Source of the DNA: JBFWWP01 sp050246115
Lineage (GTDB): Bacteria > Planctomycetota > UBA8108 > UBA1146 > JAJFFE01
NCBI GenBank assembly: GCA_050246115.1
Contig: JBFWWP010000002.1
Location: 304,609-368,608, forward strand
Direction of reading: 5' to 3'
Length of the DNA: 64,000 nucleotides
This document shows positions 9,602 to 17,275 of this stretch, piece by piece; within the stretch, counting starts at the first letter, position 1; the number at the start of each line of letters is the position of its first letter. A model generated the notes under the pieces. The model had not been told where the DNA came from. It did no database searches and worked only from the letters and a program-made list of their open reading frames with translations. A program made the position numbers and the translations under genes.

Positions 9602-9961
9602 ATGAGTGAGGTGAACGAGTCGCAGACTTCGGGTTCGACCCCGCACAGCCCCGGAACTCCGGAGCTACGGGAGTCCGTGATCGAGATGCTCAAGACGTGC
9701 TACGATCCCGAGATTCCGGTCGACATCTACGAACTCGGGCTCATCTACGTCGTGGACGTGGCCGCCGACGGCGCGTGCAAGGTCGACATGACGCTGACAT
9801 CGCCGGCGTGTCCGGTCGCCGGCACGCTGCCGCCCGAAGTCGAGCGCAAGGTGGCGAGCGTTCCCGGGATCACTTCGGCGCGCGTCGAGGTCGTCTGGGA
9901 TCCGCCTTGGACCCAGGACCGCATGTCCGAAGTGGCGCGCCTCGAACTCGGGTTCATGTGA
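9602..9961 (+). CDS. SufT-like MIP18 family (DUF59) protein
   Basis: A 119-residue protein. After a polar 20-residue N-terminus it has one DUF59/MIP18 domain: MLKTCYDPEIPVDIYELGLI, then MTLTSPACPVAG with the conserved cysteine, then VVWDPPWTQDRMS near the end. This family helps mature Fe-S proteins and is often the last gene of suf operons, as it is here (76 bp after sufU). ATG 9602 is the only sensible start. The ribosome site is weak. Confidence 0.9.
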   Translation: MSEVNESQTSGSTPHSPGTPELRESVIEMLKTCYDPEIPVDIYELGLIYVVDVAADGACKVDMTLTSPACPVAGTLPPEVERKVASVPGITSARVEVVWDPPWTQDRMSEVARLELGFM

Positions 9962-10227
9962 TGCCCACTGCGACCCGCTGGACGCCGCTCCCTCCGGCAC
10001 CTGGCGACGCGGGAGCTGGGGAGCCGTGACGGGCCACGGGTCCGCTCGCGGTTCGGCGATGTCCGAGTTCGGCGAGGGCCGTACACCGACTCAGGGGAGC
10101 GGTACAGTACTCGTACACGATCGGAAGGGAGCCAGAGGCAGGGCTAGGAGTTGCTGGCTCGTATCGTGGCTATGCTGACTCGGATGATCGGGCAGTCTTC
10201 GGATCAACTTCGGGAGCGCGAGGCCAT

Positions 10228-10341
10228 GTACGAGTACGGGTACGGGTACGGGTGCGGGTGCGGGTGCGGGTGCGGGTGCGGGTGCGGGTGCGGGTACGAG
10301 TACGAGTACGAGTACGAGTACGAGTACGGGTGCGGGTGCGG
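10228..10341 (+). repeat. Hexanucleotide microsatellite, 19 units of GTRCGR
   Basis: Nineteen consecutive 6-bp units fit GTRCGR. They are grouped as GTACGA/GTACGG, then seven GTGCGG, then five GTACGA, then mixed units. The grouping into homogeneous blocks is what slippage would produce. A second tract, five units of CGAGTA, lies at 10581-10610 in the opposite-strand copy of the element. Confidence 0.9.
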
Positions 10342-10359
10342 GGATGAGAACATCGGGGG

Positions 10360-10422
10360 GCCGAACGTCTCGGCGTTCAACTGCCACCGCTTGCTGCCGT
10401 CAGGTGCAATGGCTTGTTCGGC
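10360..10422 (-). repeat. attC-like imperfect palindrome shared by the two convergent elements
   Basis: Read on the minus strand it starts with GCCGAAC and ends with GTTCGGC, 63 bp in all. The inner arms are CATTGCACCTG and CAGTTGAACG around a short loop. The layout of outer box, spacer, inner box, loop, inner box, spacer, outer box is that of integron attC recombination sites. The outer boxes depart from the usual RYYYAAC/GTTRRRY at one position, in a compensating way (GCCGAAC pairs with GTTCGGC). Function is not shown. Confidence 0.5.
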
Positions 10423-10641
10423 CTCTCCGCGTCCTCGTACTCGTACTCGGCCTCACGCTCCCGAACTGGATCCAAAGACTGCCGGTGCGAAACCTCGTAC
10501 GACCAGACTGCGAAATCCAAGCTCGCGTGGTAGCCCTCCGGTTGCTCGTGGTTCAGTTTCACTTCTGGCTCCGTTCCGATCGAGTACGAGTACGAGTACG
10601 AGTACGAGTACCGCTTCGCTGAGTACGTGTCTTGGCCCTCG

Positions 10642-10704
10642 GCCGAACAGGCCGTTGCACCTGACGACCGTAAGCGACCGCAGGTGAACGCCGAGACGTT
10701 CGGT
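10642..10704 (+). repeat. attC-like imperfect palindrome overlapping the aroA start
   Basis: The outer boxes are GCCGAAC (10642-10648) and GTTCGGT (10698-10704). The inner boxes are CGTTGCACCTG (10653-10663) and CAGGTGAACG (10681-10690). The inner boxes pair fully except for one extra G in the left arm, which resembles the extrahelical base that sets the orientation of attC sites. It has the same length (63 bp) as the copy at 10360-10422. The inner right box contains the GTG I use as the aroA start. Confidence 0.55.
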
Positions 10705-12003
10705 GTACCCGCAGGGGGAGTCGCGGCAGGGGTCGTGCGCGTTCCTGGATCCAAGTCGATCGCGCAGCGCGCTTTGGTCTGCGCGCTCCTCGCGCGCGGT
10801 GTCAGCGAACTCCGCGGGGTTCCCACCTCGACCGATCTGGTCACGCTGAGGACTGCCGTCTCGGAACTGGGCGCGCGGCTCGAAGAGCTGTCGGACGGAC
10901 GCGTGCTCGTTCATGGCGTGGGAGCGCCGTTGCCGCGCGGGGATCGTCGCTTGCACCTGGGGCCCAACGGTACGGCGTTGCGCTTGCTCCTCGCGGTTTG
11001 CGCGTTGCGGGACGCCCGCACCTTCGTCTCGGGGGCGAGTCATCGACCGGTGGCGCCGCTGACCGGCGCTTTGCGGGAACTGGGCGCCGACGTCGATGCC
11101 GTAGCCGATGGCAGCCTGCGCGTCGTCGGTCGCGCACGGCTTCGGGGCCGGAAGTTGAAGATCGACGGTTCCACGTCGAGCCAGTTCGCGTCGGCGCTCC
11201 TCACCCTTGGCGCGTGGGTGGAGGACCGACTCGAACTGCAAGTGACGGGCATGCCCGTGTCCACGAGCTATCTCGAGCTCACGATCGCCATGCTCGGCGC
11301 GTTCGGGGTGCGAGTGGCGCGCTCTGGGGATCACGTTTACGAGGTGCCCGGGGATCAGGAGTTCCAGCCGACTACGGTGGCGATCGAGCCTGACCTGTCG
11401 GCAGCGGCCTTCTACCTGTCGGCAGCGGCCGTCACGGGTGGGGAAGTCACGGTTACCGGCTTTGGCGAAACGCGCGGACCGGTGCGTTCGCTTCAGGGAG
11501 ACGCTCGGATCGTGGCGCTCCTCGAGGCGCTGGGGTGCGACTGCTCGGCCCGGGACGGACGCTTGGTCGCGAGCGGCGCGGCCACGAAGCCGATCGTTAC
11601 CTCGCTCCGTAACGAGCCGGATCTGTTGCCGCCGCTCGCCGCGGTCGCCGCCTTGGTACCGGGTCGCTCGCACTTCGATGGAGTCGGGCACCTGCGCCAC
11701 AAAGAGTCGGACCGTCTGGAGGTGTTGGCCGCCGGGTTGCGAGCCGTCGGCGTCGAGGTCGTCGTCGGGGCGGACTCGTTCGAAGTCGTGGGGGCGGCGC
11801 CGGAGCGACTCCGCGGTGCGGCGCTGGACCCGCAAGGGGACCATCGCATGGCCATGGCCTTCGGCCTGCTCGGACTGCGCATCCCAGGAGTGATCGTTCG
11901 CGACCCGTCTGTGGTGGCCAAGTCGGATCCCGAGTTCTGGGGACGCCTCGGTTCGCTGTTCACGCCCGCGACCGGCTGGCCGCCCTGGGAGGCGCCCGCC
12001 TGA
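10684..12003 (+). CDS. aroA: 3-phosphoshikimate 1-carboxyvinyltransferase (EPSP synthase)
   Basis: A 439-residue enzyme of the shikimate pathway that joins PEP to shikimate-3-phosphate on the way to chorismate. The conserved blocks are VPGSKSIAQRALV (PEP/phosphate site), LGPNGTALRLLLAV (normally GNxGTxxR), DGSTSSQFASALL, RHKESDRLEVLAAGL and GDHRMAMAFGLL. The start is uncertain. GTG 10684 gives the usual distance of about 20 residues before the first motif but has no clear ribosome site and lies inside a hairpin. GTG 10627 and GTG 10735 are also in frame. It is not clearly in an operon with its neighbours. Confidence 0.9.
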   Translation: MNAETFGVPAGGVAAGVVRVPGSKSIAQRALVCALLARGVSELRGVPTSTDLVTLRTAVSELGARLEELSDGRVLVHGVGAPLPRGDRRLHLGPNGTALRLLLAVCALRDARTFVSGASHRPVAPLTGALRELGADVDAVADGSLRVVGRARLRGRKLKIDGSTSSQFASALLTLGAWVEDRLELQVTGMPVSTSYLELTIAMLGAFGVRVARSGDHVYEVPGDQEFQPTTVAIEPDLSAAAFYLSAAAVTGGEVTVTGFGETRGPVRSLQGDARIVALLEALGCDCSARDGRLVASGAATKPIVTSLRNEPDLLPPLAAVAALVPGRSHFDGVGHLRHKESDRLEVLAAGLRAVGVEVVVGADSFEVVGAAPERLRGAALDPQGDHRMAMAFGLLGLRIPGVIVRDPSVVAKSDPEFWGRLGSLFTPATGWPPWEAPA

Positions 12004-12104
12004 GCGGTAGCGACCGTCGTCCGGCGCCCGGTTACCGTCGCGAGCCGACAAATCCCGTGGCGAAGTCGTGCGGCGACCTCTAGAACGGACCCACGCTCGC
12101 CGTG

Positions 12105-12146
12105 CAGTGGGTGGCCAGCAGTGGGTGGCCAGCAGTGGGTGGCCAG
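12105..12146. repeat. 14-bp tandem repeat, three perfect copies
   Basis: CAGTGGGTGGCCAG is repeated exactly at 12105, 12119 and 12133, in the 216-bp spacer between aroA and mnmG. The perfect identity suggests recent slippage or duplication. It sits 74 bp before the mnmG start and could affect the leader, but no structure or function is evident. Confidence 0.9.
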
Positions 12147-12219
12147 ACGACTCGATCGAGGTTGCGGTCGCAGAGCACAGTGGGCGACGCTGCGAGCTTC
12201 AGAGGAGAACAGAGTTTCC

Positions 12220-14037
12220 GTGTCGAGCGGGTTCGAGATCATCGTGGTAGGGGGTGGTCACGCAGGTTGCGAGGCCGCGCTCGTCGGTGCGCGCATGGGG
12301 TTTCGTACCGCGCTCGTGACTTTGCGCGCGGCCACGATCGGTGCCTTGTCGTGCAACCCGGCCGTGGGCGGCATCGGGAAGGGACAACTCGTCCGCGAGA
12401 TCGACGCGCTCGGTGGGCAGATGGCGCGGGTTACCGACGCCACCGCGATTCAGTACCGCATGCTGAACACGTCGAAGGGGGAGGCGGTCCGCGCGCTGCG
12501 GGCGCAGGTCGACAAGGACGACTACAGCAGCGAGATGCAGCGCGTCATCGCGTCGACCGCCGGTCTCACGGTGATCGAGGGTGCGGTCGAGGATCTCGTC
12601 GTGCGCGATGGCCGTGTCGCCGGGGTGGTGCTTGCCGACGGCAGTTCCATCGCGGCGCAGCGCGTGATTCTCACGAACGGAACTTTCCTCCGCGGGCTCA
12701 TGCACACGGGCGAGGCCAAGCGTACGGGCGGAAGGATCGGCGAAGCGGCGGTCCAGGGGCTCTCGGGCGCGCTCGAACGGCTGGGCTTCGAGCGGGGCCG
12801 CCTGAAGACCGGAACCCCGCCGCGCCTCGCCGCGGAGTCCATCGACTGGTCGCAGACCACGGCGCAGCCGGGGGACGTCGATCCCGAGGGGTTTTCGCAC
12901 TACTTGCCGCCACCGCGCCGCGCATGGGTTTCGTGCTACGTCACGCGCACCAACGAGCGCGCCCACGACGCCATCCGCGCCAACCTCCATCGCTCTCCCC
13001 TGTACGCCGGGGCGATCGAAGGCATTGGTCCGCGCTACTGCCCCTCGATCGAAGACAAAGTCGTGCGTTTTCCCGATCGTGTCGCGCACACCGTCCACCT
13101 GGAGCCGGAGGGACTGCGGACGAACTCGATCTACGTGAACGGCGTCTCCACGAGTCTGCCTGCCGACGTCCAGGAAGAGGTGATTCGGGCGATTCCTGGA
13201 CTCGCGGCGGCGGTCTTCCTGCGACACGGCTATGCCGTCGAGTACGACTTCTTTCCCGCGCATCAGATCGCCCGCACGTTCGAGTCCAGGCCGGTTCCCG
13301 GTCTGTATCTCGCCGGGCAGATCTGTGGCACGTCGGGCTACGAGGAGGCGGCCGCGCAAGGCTTCCTCGCGGGCGTGAACGCGGCTTTGTCGCTCCGTGA
13401 CGCCGAGCCATTCGTGCTCGGGCGGGAGCAAGCCTACTTGGGCGTGCTGGCGGACGACCTCGTGCGTACCGATCCGCGAGAGCCCTACCGCATGTTCACG
13501 TCGCGGGCGGAGTATCGACTGCTGCTGCGCCACGACAATGCCGACGTGCGACTTGCGCAACGTGGGGTCCAGCTCGGGCTGGTCGATCCGAGCGCGGCCG
13601 CCAGGGTCGACGCGAAGCAAGCGCGGGTCGAGGAGACGCTGGCGTACTTGAGCGATCGTCGCGTGGGGCCGACGCGACTCCTCCACCTGCTGCGTCGTCC
13701 GGAGGCGCGCTTCGACGACATCCTGCAGCACGCCCCGGAGCTCGCGGGTTGGGAGTTGAGCGCAGAGGTCCGTGAGCAGGTGCTGATTCGCGCCCGTTAC
13801 GAGAAGTACATCGAACGGCAGCTCGACATGGCGGCACGACTCGAACGACACGAAGCTTGGGGGATCCCCCAGCAGTTCTCGTTCGCCGGGGTGCATGGCC
13901 TGCGCCGGGAAGCTGTCGAGAAACTAGAACGCTATCGACCGAGAACGCTCGGTCAGGCGAGTCGTATCGCGGGCGTTACCCCCGCGGACTTGTCCCTCAT
14001 CATGGTGTCGCTTCGCGTCCACGAGCACGACGAGTGA
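12220..14037 (+). CDS. mnmG: tRNA uridine-5-carboxymethylaminomethyl synthesis enzyme MnmG (GidA)
   Basis: A 605-residue FAD protein. With MnmE it modifies the wobble uridine of several tRNAs. The dinucleotide-binding motif VVGGGHAGCEAA is at residues 7-18, SCNPAVGGIGKGQ follows, and the family signatures GPRYCPSIEDK and GTSGYEEAAAQG are intact. The C-terminal helical domain (YEKYIERQ, RPRTLGQASRIAGVTPADLS) is complete. GTG 12220 follows GAGGAG at a slightly long distance and fits the family N-terminus. The longer frame upstream is translated repeat sequence. Confidence 0.95.
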   Translation: MSSGFEIIVVGGGHAGCEAALVGARMGFRTALVTLRAATIGALSCNPAVGGIGKGQLVREIDALGGQMARVTDATAIQYRMLNTSKGEAVRALRAQVDKDDYSSEMQRVIASTAGLTVIEGAVEDLVVRDGRVAGVVLADGSSIAAQRVILTNGTFLRGLMHTGEAKRTGGRIGEAAVQGLSGALERLGFERGRLKTGTPPRLAAESIDWSQTTAQPGDVDPEGFSHYLPPPRRAWVSCYVTRTNERAHDAIRANLHRSPLYAGAIEGIGPRYCPSIEDKVVRFPDRVAHTVHLEPEGLRTNSIYVNGVSTSLPADVQEEVIRAIPGLAAAVFLRHGYAVEYDFFPAHQIARTFESRPVPGLYLAGQICGTSGYEEAAAQGFLAGVNAALSLRDAEPFVLGREQAYLGVLADDLVRTDPREPYRMFTSRAEYRLLLRHDNADVRLAQRGVQLGLVDPSAAARVDAKQARVEETLAYLSDRRVGPTRLLHLLRRPEARFDDILQHAPELAGWELSAEVREQVLIRARYEKYIERQLDMAARLERHEAWGIPQQFSFAGVHGLRREAVEKLERYRPRTLGQASRIAGVTPADLSLIMVSLRVHEHDE

Positions 14038-14075
14038 GATCAGGGATCGCGGACCCGAGAGAATAGGATCGCAAG

Positions 14076-15404
14076 ATGATTCCCCGGATCGCCATCGTCG
14101 GCCGACCCAACGTCGGCAAGTCTACTCTCCTCAATCGGCTGGCGCGTCGACGGGTGAGCATCGTACACCCACGTCCGGGAGTGACCCGCGACCGTGTCGC
14201 GGTCGACGTCAACATGGACGGCCACACCATTGAAGTCTTCGACACTGGGGGCATCGGCATCGTCGATGATCAGAATCTCGACGAACAGGTCGACATTCAG
14301 ATCCACGTCGCGATCGAGAGTGCCCACCTCATTTTGTTCCTGGTGGACGCGCGCGTCGGCGTGCAGACCCTCGACCTCGAAGTGGCCCATCAGCTCCGCC
14401 AGCACGGCGCGAACGTCCTGCTGATTGCGAACAAGTGCGAGGCCGACCGGGCGGAGTACAACCTCGGCGACTTCTACCAACTCGGTTTCGGGGCTGCGCT
14501 GCCGCTGTCGGCGGAGCATGGGCTCGGAATCGAAGATCTCGTTCCGGCCATCCTGGAGCGGCTGGGCGGTTTGGGCAAGGAGGAGCGGCGCGAGCTGCCG
14601 ATGCTCAAGATCGCGGTGGTCGGGCGGCGCAACGCGGGGAAATCGACGTTCATCAACTCGGCCTTACAGGAGGAGCGGATGATCGCGAGCGAGATCCCGG
14701 GGACCACCCGGGATGCGGTCGACATCCGCTTCGAGAAGGACGGCAAGGAGTTCCTGATCATCGACACTGCGGGCCTCCATCGACGCAGCAAGCTCAAGGA
14801 CGACGTCGACTACTACGCACAGGTGCGCGCGCTCGATGCCATCCGGCGCGCTGACGTCGTGATCTTGCTGCTGGACGCGCAAGAGGGTGTGGCCCAGATC
14901 GACAAGCGGGTGGCGCGCGAGATCATCGATGAGCACAAGGTGTGTGTGATCGGTTTGAACAAATGGGATCTGGTCAAAGACAAGACCACGCCCGACGAGT
15001 ACTCGAACTTTCTCCAGGAGCACCTCCCCGGGTTGTACTACGCACCGGTGGTTGCATTGACGGCCAAGGAGGGGCGCAAGGTGTGGGAGACGCTCGGACT
15101 TGCGCAAGCGCTCGCGAAGCAAGCCCAGGTGCGGGTGGGTACCGGTGAGCTCAACCGTGCCCTCGAGGTCATTCGCCGCGCCCCGACTCCACGCATCCGC
15201 GGGGCACGCGAACCGCGCATCTACTACGGAACCCAGGTCGCCGTGCTGCCACCGACCATTAGCTTGTTCGTCAACGACCCGGGCAACTTCTCGAGCAACT
15301 ATCAGCGCAAGATCGAGCACCAGCTCCGCGAACTCCTGCCGTTTCGCGAAGTCCCGGTGAAGGTCCTGTATCGGTCCCGCTCGCGGGAGGATGAACCGGA
15401 GTGA
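14076..15404 (+). CDS. der: Ribosome biogenesis GTPase Der (EngA)
   Basis: A 442-residue protein with two consecutive GTPase domains and a C-terminal KH-like domain. It acts in 50S subunit assembly. The first domain has GRPNVGKST, DTGG and NKCE. The second has GRRNAGKST, DTAG and NKWD. GRRNAGKST departs from the usual GRPNVGKS but keeps the P-loop residues. The first domain's NKCE, in place of the usual NKxD, should be noted. The C-terminus contains FVNDPGNFSSNYQRKIEHQL, typical of Der. The last codons overlap the ruvC start by 4 bp. Confidence 0.95.
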   Translation: MIPRIAIVGRPNVGKSTLLNRLARRRVSIVHPRPGVTRDRVAVDVNMDGHTIEVFDTGGIGIVDDQNLDEQVDIQIHVAIESAHLILFLVDARVGVQTLDLEVAHQLRQHGANVLLIANKCEADRAEYNLGDFYQLGFGAALPLSAEHGLGIEDLVPAILERLGGLGKEERRELPMLKIAVVGRRNAGKSTFINSALQEERMIASEIPGTTRDAVDIRFEKDGKEFLIIDTAGLHRRSKLKDDVDYYAQVRALDAIRRADVVILLLDAQEGVAQIDKRVAREIIDEHKVCVIGLNKWDLVKDKTTPDEYSNFLQEHLPGLYYAPVVALTAKEGRKVWETLGLAQALAKQAQVRVGTGELNRALEVIRRAPTPRIRGAREPRIYYGTQVAVLPPTISLFVNDPGNFSSNYQRKIEHQLRELLPFREVPVKVLYRSRSREDEPE

Positions 15405-15913
15405 CGGCCCACGGCGCGCATGTACTCGGCATCGACCCGGGCCTGGCGAAGGTCGGGTGGGGGGTCATCGAGGTGCTGCCCCGAGGCTTTCGCTACGTCG
15501 CCTGCGGCTGCATCAAAACCAGTCGCGAACTGGCGCACGCGGAGCGGCTGCTCGCGGTGTTCGTCGGCGTTCAGCGGGTGGTGCAGGAGTACAGCCCCCA
15601 AGCGGTGGCTGTGGAGGAGGTCTTTCAGGGGAAGAACCCCCGAAGCGCGTTCCTCGCGGGCGAGGGGCGGAGCGCTTGCATCCTCGCGGCAGCCCTCGGC
15701 GGACTGCGCGTCGTCGAGTTTCCGGCCACGGTGGTGAAGCTCGCCGTCACCGGCAACGGCCGCGCCGGCAAACACCAAGTCCAGGCCATGGTGCAGCGCC
15801 TGCTCGAGCTGCCGGACCTACCCCGCCCGCACGACGCCGCCGATGCCCTGGCGCTGGCGCTCACATTCGGTCAACGCGATCGCAGCAGGGCGGCGGTTCG
15901 ACGCCCCGGTTGA
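15401..15913 (+). CDS. ruvC: Holliday junction resolvase RuvC
   Basis: A 170-residue RNase H-fold nuclease that resolves Holliday junctions with RuvAB. The acidic active-site residues are in VLGIDPGLAKVGWGV (Asp), AVEEVFQGKNPRSA (Glu) and HDAADALALALTF (Asp/His pair). The GTG start at 15401 overlaps the der stop (GTGA), so it is translationally coupled to der. No ruvA or ruvB is present in the window. Confidence 0.94.
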   Translation: MTAHGAHVLGIDPGLAKVGWGVIEVLPRGFRYVACGCIKTSRELAHAERLLAVFVGVQRVVQEYSPQAVAVEEVFQGKNPRSAFLAGEGRSACILAAALGGLRVVEFPATVVKLAVTGNGRAGKHQVQAMVQRLLELPDLPRPHDAADALALALTFGQRDRSRAAVRRPG

Positions 15914-16153
15914 GCTGGGTCGGGGGACGTCGCGAAGGCCGGTCATCGGCGCGCGCAACTCCCCGAGGGGCGCGCGGTCCGAGGCTGGAGTTCGGCGACC
16001 CGGGGTTCCATCGGTGGCGGTCTGGCTCGGCTTTCGTTAGTCTGTGCGGCTTCGCCTGGCCGGACCACTCTGCGGGGGCCGGCGTGCCGAGCCCGGTTTG
16101 CGGTTCGGCGCACGTCGATGGTCGATGCGGCGAACCTTGAAGAAGGAGGATTC

Positions 16154-16372
16154 TTGGCCAAGGAGGAACCGATCGAGGTTCAGGCCGTCGTGAGCGAAGC
16201 GCTCCCGAACGCGACCTTTCGCGTCAAGCTCGAAGGCGGCCACGTCGTCCTGGCACACATCTCCGGCAAGATGCGGAAGAACTACATCCGCATTCTGCCC
16301 GGCGATACCGTGACCGTTCACCTGTCGCCCTACGATCTGACCAAAGGACGCATTGTGTATCGCGAGCGCTGA
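16154..16372 (+). CDS. infA: Translation initiation factor IF-1
   Basis: A 72-residue S1/OB-fold protein, the exact usual length of IF-1. The core reads [20 protein letters not shown] and [14 protein letters not shown], which is essentially invariant in the family. I start it at TTG 16154 because the encoded residues ([12 protein letters not shown]) match the normal N-terminus and a very strong site AAGGAGGA ends only 3 bases before it. The ATG at 16118 would add 12 residues that IF-1 does not have. The 240 bp upstream holds no gene that I can see. Confidence 0.93.
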   Translation: MAKEEPIEVQAVVSEALPNATFRVKLEGGHVVLAHISGKMRKNYIRILPGDTVTVHLSPYDLTKGRIVYRER

Positions 16373-16384
16373 GGAGCGCGCGGC

Positions 16385-17254
16385 GTGGCGTGCGTCCTGA
16401 TCGCGGGTTGCGGAGACCTGGGTTCTCGCGTGGGGCAGCGCCTCGTGGCCCAAGGCCATGAAGTGTGGGGGCTGCGCCGCGATCCGTCGAAGCTCGATCC
16501 TGCGATTCGTCCGATCGCCGCGGACCTCACCCGCGTCGAGACCCTCCGGGGCCTTCCTCCCACTCTGAGTCATGTTTTCTACACGGCTTCTGCGGGCGGT
16601 GCCGACGCCGCCTCGTACCACGACGCGTACGTCCAAGGCCCTGGCAACCTACTCGCGGAACTCGCGCGCAGTTGCCCGCGGCTCGAGCGGATCTACTTCA
16701 CTTCGAGCACCGCGGTGTACGGTCAGCAGCTCGGCGAGTGGGTCGACGAGTCGTCGGCCACCGCAGTGCAACACGAGACCGGCCGGCTGTTGCTCGCGGG
16801 TGAGGCGGTGTTTCGGGCGGCGCACGTTCCCGCGACGGTCGTGCGATTGAGCGGAATCTACGGTCCTGGGCGCCGCTCGTTGGTGGATCTCGTGCTCAGC
16901 GCAACGGCGCGGTTGGGGCCGCCGCGCTTCACCAACCGCATTCACGTGGATGACGCCGCCGGTTTCCTGTGCCACCTCTTGGACCTGCGGGAGCCTGCCG
17001 AACTGTACCTGGCGAGCGACGACGAGCCCGCCGACCGCAACGCGGTGCTCGAGTGGATCGCGGCCCGAGCTGGTCTACCGGCAGACGGACTCGAGTCGGG
17101 CACCCCGGAGCCAGGGCCGCGTGCGCGCGCCGTCGGCAGCAAGCGCTGTTCGAACCGCCGGATGCGCGCGACCGGTTATGCCCTGACCTATCCCGACTTC
17201 CGTAGCGGCTACGGTCCGCTCGTGGACGCGGTCCGCCGCGGCGGACCCGTTTGA
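16385..17254 (+). CDS. NAD-dependent epimerase/dehydratase family protein (YeeZ-like)
   Basis: A 289-residue extended-SDR-like protein with a Rossmann fold. The N-terminal nucleotide site reads LIAGCGDLGSRVGQRL, YFTSSTAVYG carries the Ser/Tyr of the active-site region, and VVRLSGIYGPGR follows. The short C-terminal part and the GCGDLG form of the glycine motif resemble the YeeZ/YbjS group, whose substrates are unclear. GTG 16385 is preceded by GAGGAG 9 bases upstream, overlapping the end of infA. It is convergent with acs. Confidence 0.8.
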   Translation: MACVLIAGCGDLGSRVGQRLVAQGHEVWGLRRDPSKLDPAIRPIAADLTRVETLRGLPPTLSHVFYTASAGGADAASYHDAYVQGPGNLLAELARSCPRLERIYFTSSTAVYGQQLGEWVDESSATAVQHETGRLLLAGEAVFRAAHVPATVVRLSGIYGPGRRSLVDLVLSATARLGPPRFTNRIHVDDAAGFLCHLLDLREPAELYLASDDEPADRNAVLEWIAARAGLPADGLESGTPEPGPRARAVGSKRCSNRRMRATGYALTYPDFRSGYGPLVDAVRRGGPV

Positions 17255-17275
17255 GACCAGCGGGGTGTCGGCGCT

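Larger units (their letters stand above)
10088..10704. repeat. Composite repeat island: two convergent copies of a dispersed element with attC-like ends
   Basis: The 722-bp spacer between sufT and aroA holds no credible gene. A plus-strand copy runs from about 10088 and contains GGTACAGTACTCGTACACG, GAAGGGAGCCAG and, at 10201-10237, GGATCAACTTCGGGAGCGCG plus GAGGCC. A minus-strand copy runs from 10638 to about 10423. Read on that strand, it carries the same blocks: ACGTACTCAGCGAAGCGGTAC, GATCGGAACGGAGCCAG and GTTCGGGAGCGTGAGGCC. Both converge on a shared hairpin at 10360-10422. A third copy lies at 42451-42640. Coding frames across it are low-complexity (EYEYEY, GCGCGC) and end in PLHLTA, which is the translated hairpin. 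Confidence 0.75.

Noticed and set aside
10228..10341. Possible CRISPR array
   Set aside because: Units are 6 bp with no spacers. It is a microsatellite.
10151..10687. 178-residue open frame with EYEYEY and GCGCGC runs, ending near PLHLTT
   Set aside because: It is a translation of the hexamer microsatellite and hairpins, has no ribosome site and matches no protein design. The same applies to the minus-strand frame 10377-10844.
12199..13896. 565-residue frame antisense to mnmG
   Set aside because: A mirror frame from high-GC codon use. mnmG on the other strand is certain.
15949..15976. Terminator after ruvC (GCGCGC...CCCCGAGGGG...CGCGC)
   Set aside because: The stem is broken and there is no T-run, so the evidence is too weak to list.
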